A DNA stretch of 21,889 nucleotides. It comes from Chloroflexota bacterium (GTDB lineage Bacteria; Chloroflexota; Anaerolineae; B4-G1; SLSP01). The stretch is taken from contig JAAZNO010000349.1 of NCBI GenBank assembly GCA_012798275.1, forward strand, positions 1 through 21,889. Direction: 5' to 3'. Positions 8,460 through 13,349 of the stretch are shown in pieces. The translations under genes and the position numbers were made by a program. The first letter of the stretch is position 1; each line of letters opens with the position of its first letter. The notes under the pieces are model-generated. The model saw only the letters and a list, made by a program, of their open reading frames with translations, searched no databases and was not told the DNA's origin.

Positions 8460-9101
8460 TCACTCCTCGATTTCTAGATTGATGGCATCGGGAGAGGCAT
8501 AGCGCGTGAGGAGGTCTTCAATGAGGTCATACGCAAAGCCACGACGTGCCAGGCGTTCAGCCAGACGGCGACGGAATTGTTCAGGGGGCAAGCCGGCTAA
8601 CCGCCGCGCTTGCTCGCGGGCATACGTCTCGGCTGCCGCGACGGCATCATAATCGCCCAATGCTTTGGTGATGACCGCGGGAGCAATGCCGTGCTGTCGC
8701 AATTCCTGCGCCAACGCGCGTTCGCCTCGGGGACGGAACCGGCTGCGGTTCTCGACCCAGAATCTGGCGAAAGCATCGTCATCTATCAACCCCACCTGGC
8801 AAAGACGCTCGATGACCTCATCCACGGTCTGGGGGGAGAATTCCCGTTCCTCGAGATAGCGTCGGACTTCAGCCTCGCTGCGCGGGCGATATGAGAGATA
8901 ATTTAACGCTTTCTCGCGGGCGCGTTCCACTTCATCGGTGGCCTTCAGCGCGGCAATCTCGGGGTCAGTGAGGGTTTCCCCGAGGTGCAGCGATACTGCG
9001 GCGCTGAGAGCCAACCCAAACGCGAATTCCCCATCCAGATACACGTTGACCCGCTCACTGGAATGCTTCTGCGGTTCCAGGGCGGTGATCCTTCCGCTCA
9101 T
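8460..9101 (-). CDS. recX: Regulatory protein RecX
   Basis: RecX binds RecA filaments and limits or reverses their growth, tempering recombination and the SOS response. The 213-residue product carries the tandem three-helix repeats of the family: ALNYLSYRPRSEAEVRRYLEE at about 64-84, then VIERLCQVGLIDDDAFARFWVE and GERALAQELRQHGI, with a third repeat near the C-terminus (FRRRLAERLARRGFAYDLIEDLL). The reading frame is open further upstream to 9176, but the first 25 codons there cross an inverted repeat and a likely promoter and do not look like RecX. GGAGAG stands just before the ATG at 9101. The stop lies only 5 nt before the rny ATG, so the two genes form one transcript. recA is not in this window. 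Confidence 0.92.
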   Translation of the reverse strand: MSGRITALEPQKHSSERVNVYLDGEFAFGLALSAAVSLHLGETLTDPEIAALKATDEVERAREKALNYLSYRPRSEAEVRRYLEEREFSPQTVDEVIERLCQVGLIDDDAFARFWVENRSRFRPRGERALAQELRQHGIAPAVITKALGDYDAVAAAETYAREQARRLAGLPPEQFRRRLAERLARRGFAYDLIEDLLTRYASPDAINLEIEE

Positions 9102-9117
9102 GCACTCTCCAAAACAG

Positions 9118-9149
9118 ACACGGCTACAGCCAGAAGGCCGTAGCCGTGT
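9118..9149. repeat. 10-bp inverted repeat in the recX leader
   Basis: ACACGGCTAC at 9118-9127 and its exact complement at 9140-9149 flank 12 nt. The repeat lies between the candidate recX promoter and the recX ribosome site. In the recX mRNA sense the second arm is followed by TCTGTTTT, so it could act as an attenuator-like hairpin or as a protein-binding operator. The 3-nt motif order does not allow a choice between these. Confidence 0.5.
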
Positions 9150-9177
9150 TGTATAGCACAAACCACCGTTCCCCAAA
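9150..9177 (-). promoter_or_regulatory. Tentative recX-rny promoter (extended -10)
   Basis: On the minus strand TGCTATACA gives an extended -10 element (TATACA at 9155-9150, preceded by TG and one base). The upstream -35 region (TTTGGG or TTGGGG near 9177-9171) matches the consensus poorly. The predicted transcript would begin inside the inverted repeat at 9118-9149, which would split the hairpin. This is why the call is tentative. Confidence 0.35.
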
Positions 9178-9501
9178 GTGTCGGGAACGGCCTACACCAT
9201 CTTTCTCTTAACCCTCTTGCCGCTGCCCTACCCTTTATCTGGCAGCAGTCGCATAAACCCTTTAAGGCTAAGAGCCTGTCTGAGGTAGCTGGTCAATGCT
9301 TGAACCCGGCCTCGCGCAAAACCTGATTTATCCCCGGCCGGGGTTCGTCAACGGCTACAGCTTTCCAGCGTCAGGGTGTGTCACCCTGAGAGTCTTGAAC
9401 TGCGCTTTCTACTCCAGTAGCAGTCCGGCGCGGCTCAAAACGGCATTCAATTCCTGGCGGCGGCAATGATTGCCGGAAAAAAGCTCTTTCATGCGGTCGG
9501 T
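9178..9501. other. Non-coding stretch with palindromes and possible gene debris
   Basis: No credible gene is present. Visible structure includes a 12-bp palindrome CCCCGGCCGGGG at 9332-9343, and an 8-bp inverted repeat with a 3-nt loop (TCAGGGTG/CACCCTGA) at 9371-9389. There are also two short minus-strand frames with similar endings: 9409-9492 (27 residues from an ATG, ending LNAVLSRAGLLLE) and 9293-9370 (25 residues, no start, ending INQVLREAGFKH). The two tails share an xxNxVLxxAG pattern and may be leftovers of related degraded genes; this is weak evidence. No tRNA fold or known RNA was recognised. Confidence 0.4.
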
Positions 9502-9529
9502 TTGTCAAATCCGCCACCAACCGTATACT
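9502..9529 (+). promoter_or_regulatory. Sigma-70-type promoter for the hydroxyacid dehydrogenase
   Basis: TTGTCA (9502-9507) and TATACT (9524-9529) lie 16 nt apart, identical in both hexamers and spacing to the glycosyltransferase promoter. Transcription should begin near 9536, giving a leader of about 60 nt to the ATG at 9595. Confidence 0.65.
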
Positions 9530-9534
9530 CAACA

Positions 9535-9544
9535 AGTGTACACT
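9535..9544. promoter_or_regulatory. Candidate operator palindrome at the transcription start
   Basis: The perfect 10-bp palindrome AGTGTACACT begins 5 nt after the -10 box of the dehydrogenase promoter and covers the expected start point. A repressor bound here would block initiation. The palindrome is seen directly; its regulatory role is inferred from position. Confidence 0.35.
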
Positions 9545-9594
9545 GAAACAGGCATTTTGACAAGGGGCATTTTCCCAAAAGGAGGAATCCGACC

Positions 9595-10569
9595 ATGAAC
9601 CGCCCTCGCATCTATGTCACCCGCCAAATTCCCGCTGCCGGCCTGGACTTGCTCCGGGCCGAAGGCGAAGTCCAGGTCTGGCCCTCGCCTTTGCCGGTGC
9701 CCCGCGAGACGTTGCTGGAGGCCGTCGCCGAGGCGGAAGGGCTGCTTACCCTGCTTTCGGATCCGATTGATGCGGCGCTTCTGGCCGCCGCCCCGCGCTT
9801 GCGCGTCATCAGCCAATATGCCGTGGGCTATGACAACATTGACGTCGCCGCGGCGACGGCGCGGCGCATTCCCGTGGGCAATACCCCCGACGTCCTCACC
9901 GACGCGACCGCTGATTTCGCCTTCGCCTTGTTGATGGCGGCGGCGCGACGCCTCCCGGAGGGCAGCGCCAACGTCCGGCAGGGCGAATGGCACACGTGGG
10001 GACCGCAGACGTTGCTGGGTCAGGATGTCTGGGGCGCGACGCTCGGCGTGATCGGACTGGGCCGCATCGGGCAGGCGATGGCGCGGCGCGGCAAGGGGTT
10101 TGCCATGCGGGTCCTGTTCACCGACCCGCGCTGCAAGGCGGAAGGGGCAGCGCTGGGCGCGGAGTGTGTGCCCTTGGAGACGTTGTTGGCTGAGGCGGAT
10201 TTCGTGAGCCTCCACTGCCCGCTCACGCCGGAGACGCGCGGTCTGATCGGGGCGCGCGAGCTGCGAAGGATGCGGCCTACCGCGATCCTCATCAACACGG
10301 CGCGTGGGGCGGTGGTGCAACAGGAGGCGCTGCTCCAGGCGTTGCGCGAGGGCTGGATCGCCGGCGCCGCGCTCGATGTGACCGATCCCGAGCCGCTGCC
10401 GCCGACCCATCCGCTGGTAGGACTGCCCAATTGCCTCATCACGCCGCACATCGCCAGCGCCAGTGTCACTGCGCGCACGCGGATGGCCGTCCTCGCTGCC
10501 GAAAACCTGCTGGCGGGCCTGCGCGGCGAACGCCTGCCGCATTGCGTCAACCCTCAAGTCTACGCTTGA
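9595..10569 (+). CDS. D-2-hydroxyacid dehydrogenase (glyoxylate/hydroxypyruvate reductase-like)
   Basis: An NAD(P)-dependent cytoplasmic enzyme that reduces 2-oxo acids such as glyoxylate or hydroxypyruvate to D-2-hydroxy acids. The 324 residues contain a split substrate domain, [11 protein letters not shown] at 78-88, the Rossmann dinucleotide motif GVIGLGRIG at 151-159, and the catalytic triad of the family: R237 in NTARGAVV, E266 in DPEPL and H285 in TPHIASAS. Length and motif order match glyoxylate reductase (GyaR/GhrB). Lactate- or phosphoglycerate-type members cannot be excluded; there is no C-terminal ACT domain, so it is not a classical SerA. An AGGAGG at 9581-9586 supports the ATG. 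It has its own promoter and appears monocistronic, with 121 nt before the next gene. Confidence 0.92.
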   Translation: MNRPRIYVTRQIPAAGLDLLRAEGEVQVWPSPLPVPRETLLEAVAEAEGLLTLLSDPIDAALLAAAPRLRVISQYAVGYDNIDVAAATARRIPVGNTPDVLTDATADFAFALLMAAARRLPEGSANVRQGEWHTWGPQTLLGQDVWGATLGVIGLGRIGQAMARRGKGFAMRVLFTDPRCKAEGAALGAECVPLETLLAEADFVSLHCPLTPETRGLIGARELRRMRPTAILINTARGAVVQQEALLQALREGWIAGAALDVTDPEPLPPTHPLVGLPNCLITPHIASASVTARTRMAVLAAENLLAGLRGERLPHCVNPQVYA

Positions 10570-10616
10570 GTCGGAGCATTGTCCGTTGCGGTGGTGAGGT
10601 CAACATTCAATCCGCG

Positions 10617-10645
10617 TTGATATATCCGCGATGTCTTGCTGTACT
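10617..10645 (+). promoter_or_regulatory. Tentative promoter before the pentapeptide-repeat gene
   Basis: TTGATA (10617-10622, 5 of 6 to consensus) and TGTACT (10640-10645, 4 of 6) are separated by 17 nt, in the 121-nt gap after the dehydrogenase gene. A start near 10652 would leave a leader of about 40 nt. No terminator is evident for the dehydrogenase, so read-through is also possible. Confidence 0.35.
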
Positions 10646-10690
10646 AAGATGTGAGCGGCGTTTCAGGCGCGGCATGATAAGGAGGGGAAG

Positions 10691-11620
10691 ATGGCAGGCG
10701 CGACAGATAAGCAGTTCTTTGGCCAGACATTTAAAGGGGAAGATTTCACCCTCCGCGATTTTGCGTATGCGGATTTGCGAGAGGCGGCTTTCGAGAAGTG
10801 TGAACTCGCGGGGGCCAGATTCTGCCACGCGCGCCTTGATAATGCCAGATTGCGCAACCTGAATCTGCACCAGGCCGATTTCACCAAAGCCAGTCTCGTC
10901 CACGCGGATTTAGAGACGGCCCAGGCTGCCGGCGCGATGTTCTGTGAGGCGAATCTCACCAGCGCGGCGCTGGCGCACGCCAACCTTGAACATGCTGACC
11001 TGAGCGCGGCTATGCTGCAACGGGCGCAGCTGCCCGGCGCTGTCTTGGATCATGCTACCCTGACCGGGGCGAACCTTGTTGGCGCGGATTTGCGCGGGGC
11101 CACCTTCCTGCGCGCCGATCTTAGCGGGGCGGATCTCGCCTATGCCGATTTGACCGGCGCCGATTTGGAGGGCGCCATTCTCCTGAGGGCGAAATTCCAG
11201 CACACGGTTTTGAAAGGGGCGCACCTGGAAGGCGCTATCTGGGATCGCACGACGGTCGGTGGCACGGATTTACGCGACGCCCAGATTTCCGGACGCATCT
11301 GGCTGCTGGTGCGCGGTTTGCGGAATCCCAAGGCTCTGGAAAGCCGGCTCATGCCGTTATTCACCAGGCTCAGCGTTTTTGCTGCCATCGTGCCATTCTC
11401 GCTGGCGCTTTTCCTGTGGCTGATGGTGGCAGTGACGGCCTGGCTCCAACTCCCCGAAACGCGAGGCTTACTCATCGGCGGCGTCCCGGCGGCGCTTGTG
11501 GGAGGGCTGACGTTCTGTTTTGCTCCTGATATTCTCTACAAAGGCTATTGCTGGGTGTATCGGCTGTGGTCGCAGAAACATCCCGGAGAAAGTCGCCCCG
11601 GCGCCGGGCGGGCTTCTTGA
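10691..11620 (+). CDS. Pentapeptide-repeat protein with two C-terminal membrane helices
   Basis: Residues 13-200 are an almost unbroken run of A(D/N)LxxA-type pentapeptides (for example GADLRGATFLRADLSGADLAYADLTGADL), which fold into a right-handed four-sided beta helix. A linker follows (RGLRNPKALESRL), then two hydrophobic helices at about 226-252 and 258-280 and a short basic tail. The repeat domain would face the cytoplasm and be anchored at the membrane. Pentapeptide proteins range from DNA-mimic gyrase protectors (Qnr/MfpA) to structural partners of membrane proteins; the membrane anchor argues against a Qnr-like role. The specific function is unknown. AAGGAGGGG precedes the ATG by 3-4 nt. 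It stands alone between two promoters. Confidence 0.88.
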   Translation: MAGATDKQFFGQTFKGEDFTLRDFAYADLREAAFEKCELAGARFCHARLDNARLRNLNLHQADFTKASLVHADLETAQAAGAMFCEANLTSAALAHANLEHADLSAAMLQRAQLPGAVLDHATLTGANLVGADLRGATFLRADLSGADLAYADLTGADLEGAILLRAKFQHTVLKGAHLEGAIWDRTTVGGTDLRDAQISGRIWLLVRGLRNPKALESRLMPLFTRLSVFAAIVPFSLALFLWLMVAVTAWLQLPETRGLLIGGVPAALVGGLTFCFAPDILYKGYCWVYRLWSQKHPGESRPGAGRAS

Positions 11621-11687
11621 GACGTCGGGGCCATGGGATATTTTGTTATATGTTAAAATAATGCATTTTGAATTGATTTCCGGGGTA

Positions 11688-11715
11688 TTGACATTATTAT
11701 GAACTCTGCTAAGAT
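11688..11715 (+). promoter_or_regulatory. Strong sigma-70-type promoter for the DhaL-like/LysM gene pair
   Basis: A perfect TTGACA (11688-11693) and TAAGAT (11710-11715) are 16 nt apart within a locally AT-rich segment (about 11640-11715). This is one of the best promoter matches in the window. The transcript would start near 11722, about 90 nt ahead of the ATG at 11811. Confidence 0.7.
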
Positions 11716-11719
11716 GAAG

Positions 11720-11732
11720 GTAACGTTGTTAC
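11720..11732. promoter_or_regulatory. Candidate operator (GTAAC-3-GTTAC inverted repeat)
   Basis: The arms GTAAC at 11720-11724 and GTTAC at 11728-11732 are separated by 3 nt and lie over the expected transcription start of the promoter at 11688-11715. It is short, so chance is possible. Confidence 0.3.
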
Positions 11733-11810
11733 TCCTGCAGTCAAAGTTCGCCAGGGTGACGTGTGGCACGCCACTGTTCTTCTTTCAGAGCGATGAGTGA
11801 TGGAGGCGCT

Positions 11811-12608
11811 ATGTCAGAGACGGTTAAATCACAAACTTCCCCAACTCTTGCCGACCTTTTTGGAGCCGCACTTCGCAGTGTGGCGGCGCAGCGAGAAGAA
11901 ATCAATGCGCTGGATGGTTTCAATGGCAATCACGGCGACAATATGGTACAGAACCTGCAAATCATTACCGGGGCGCTGTCCTCGCAGGGAGACAAACCGC
12001 CTGCTGAGGCGCTGCAGCGCGCCGCTGAGACGTTGCAGGTGCAGGGGCGAGGTGGAACCAGCCCTTATTACAGCCAGGGTTTAGCTCAGGCCGCCCAAAA
12101 GCTGGGTGGACATACGTCGCTGGAACAGGGCGACGTGATGACGTTGATCGAATCGCTTCTGGGAGCTGTGCCGGCAACCGGCAATCCGCAGGAAGGGCAG
12201 CCGACGGAAAGCGTGCTCGATATGGTGTTGGGCATGGCCGGCGCCCGGCAGGCGCAGCCGGAGCCAGCTCCTGAGCCGCAACCTACGTCAGGCGGGAGCT
12301 TGATGGATCTGTTGAAGGGGCTGATAGGCGTGTCGCCCTCACAGACGGCGCCTCCCCCGCCGGCGCAGCCAACGGCTCCCGCTCAGGACGACACCCTTGA
12401 CCTGGGGGATGTACTGGAGCGGTTGCTCCCTGCCGGCATCGCTTACTTCCAGGCCCGGCAGACAGGCGCTGACTCTTCACAGGCCATGCAGCAGGCTTTG
12501 ATCAAAGCCTTGTTGGGTGGGCAGACTCAGAAACCTGCGACGCCGCGCGCCGCAGCGGGTAGCCTGATCGCGCAGAGTATGTTGCAGGCTTTTCTGGGTC
12601 GCAAGTAG
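11811..12608 (+). CDS. Hypothetical protein with degenerate DAK2/DhaL-like motif
   Basis: A 265-residue soluble protein with no signal peptide or membrane helix; the whole is not recognised. Residues 32-49 (NALDGFNGNHGDNMVQNL) resemble the metal-binding start of DAK2/DhaL domains (LDG..GDGDHGTNM), but the two metal-ligand aspartates appear as Asn (NGNHGDNM). Helical segments follow (ADLFGAAL, AEALQRAAETL, GLAQAAQKLGG). There are then two low-complexity Pro/Gln/Ala linkers at about 147-161 and 180-197, each followed by a short helix-rich block (SLMDLLKGLIG, DLGDVLERLLPAGIAYFQ) and a C-terminal SLIAQSMLQAFLGRK. The ATG at 11811 is chosen because GGAGG precedes it by 6 nt; open codons back to 11763 lack such a site. 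The LysM gene follows after 51 nt with no terminator between. The DAK2 relation is an inference from one motif. Confidence 0.75.
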   Translation: MSETVKSQTSPTLADLFGAALRSVAAQREEINALDGFNGNHGDNMVQNLQIITGALSSQGDKPPAEALQRAAETLQVQGRGGTSPYYSQGLAQAAQKLGGHTSLEQGDVMTLIESLLGAVPATGNPQEGQPTESVLDMVLGMAGARQAQPEPAPEPQPTSGGSLMDLLKGLIGVSPSQTAPPPPAQPTAPAQDDTLDLGDVLERLLPAGIAYFQARQTGADSSQAMQQALIKALLGGQTQKPATPRAAAGSLIAQSMLQAFLGRK

Positions 12609-12659
12609 TTCCAGTTCATACTTCATACGATCAAACATTTTAGTAGAGGAGGAATGGAA

Positions 12660-13193
12660 ATGGCTGAAGAGGAGAAAAAAAAGAAGCCCGGGTTGTTTGA
12701 CAGGGCCGTTGACGCGCTGACCACGCGCGATGAGAAAGAGGCCGCTGCAGAAGCTGCCAAGGCCGCAGAAGAAGCCAAGGCTGAAGCGGCGCGTGAAGCG
12801 GCCCTGCGTCAACTCGCTGAGGCGCGGGCGGCTGAAGCGGAGCGCAAGGCTAAAGAGGCCGAAGAGGCCGTTAAGGCCGCTGAGGCTCAGGCGCGGGTGG
12901 CGGCTTCCCATGCGAAGTTCGAGGCGGAAGCGGCGGCGCGCAAACAGGAGTTGGAGAAGCAGCTGGCTGAGGAAGCAGCCCGGATTGCGGAGGAACGCGC
13001 TGCAGCGGTCCAGGCTGCCGCGGAGGCTAAAAAGCGGACTTATGTGGTCAAGCCCGGCGACAGCCTGAGCAAGATCGCCAAGGAACAGTTGGGCAATGCT
13101 GCCCGCTGGCCGGAGATCTTTGAACTCAATCGCGATCAGATCAAGGACCCCAACCTCATCCGCGTGGGTCAGGAATTGCACCTGCCCGAATAG
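12660..13193 (+). CDS. Coiled-coil LysM-domain protein without signal peptide
   Basis: This 177-residue protein opens with a lysine-rich segment (MAEEEKKKKPGLFDRAVDAL). Residues 25-125 are a long Ala/Glu/Lys/Arg coiled coil. It ends in one LysM domain at 128-177 (YVVKPGDSLSKIAKEQLG ... NLIRVGQELHLPE), the fold that binds N-acetylglucosamine polymers. No secretion signal, lipobox or transmembrane helix is visible, so either it stays inside or it leaves by an unrecognised route. Cytoplasmic LysM proteins of this sort (for example the YgaU/LysM-BON group) are known to bind other ligands. AGGAGG at 12647-12652 is 7 nt before the ATG at 12660; an in-frame ATG at 12654 is too close to it. It is the second gene of a unit with the DhaL-like protein and ends before a terminator. 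Confidence 0.85.
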   Translation: MAEEEKKKKPGLFDRAVDALTTRDEKEAAAEAAKAAEEAKAEAAREAALRQLAEARAAEAERKAKEAEEAVKAAEAQARVAASHAKFEAEAAARKQELEKQLAEEAARIAEERAAAVQAAAEAKKRTYVVKPGDSLSKIAKEQLGNAARWPEIFELNRDQIKDPNLIRVGQELHLPE

Positions 13194-13213
13194 CCGTCCC
13201 CTTGATCCTCAAG

Positions 13214-13245
13214 ACAGTCCCCCTGGAGCGCTTCAGGGGGACTGT
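13214..13245 (+). terminator. Hairpin terminator after the LysM gene
   Basis: A perfect 12-bp stem (13214-13225 with 13234-13245) encloses an 8-nt loop that is itself partly self-complementary (AGCGCT). It lies 20 nt after the LysM stop and is followed by TGGTTAT, a poor T tract. A smaller CTTGA/TCAAG hairpin at 13201-13213 precedes it. Position and stem strength favour termination before mutS. Confidence 0.65.
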
Positions 13246-13314
13246 TGGTTATCCCGCGTCGAGACGTCATGGGCGACTGCGCTCCGCCAGAGCGATTTTG
13301 CCCGCCGGTGATTC

Positions 13315-13343
13315 TTGCCCGATTTTTATCCCACGGGTATAAT
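13315..13343 (+). promoter_or_regulatory. mutS promoter, placed for a leaderless transcript
   Basis: TTGCCC (13315-13320) is followed after 17 nt by a perfect TATAAT (13338-13343). The mutS ATG begins at 13350, only 6 nt after the -10 box, so transcription should start at or within a base of the start codon. No Shine-Dalgarno sequence lies between. Confidence 0.65.
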
Positions 13344-13349
13344 GCGCGT

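Noticed and set aside
6988..8502. A 504-codon plus-strand frame opposite rny
   Set aside because: The minus strand encodes a complete RNase Y with TM, KH and HD motifs; the plus-strand protein shows no domain.
9330..9360. GGTTCG-containing segment as a possible tRNA T-arm
   Set aside because: No cloverleaf, acceptor stem or anticodon arm could be built around it.
10730..11290. Repeated GCGGATTTG/GCGCCGAT-like words as a tandem DNA repeat or CRISPR-like array
   Set aside because: The periodicity is 15 nt and in frame; it reflects pentapeptide codons, not a DNA repeat array.
11580..11612. CCCGGC/GCCGGG palindrome at the end of the pentapeptide-repeat gene as a terminator
   Set aside because: It lies inside the coding sequence, has no loop and no T tract.
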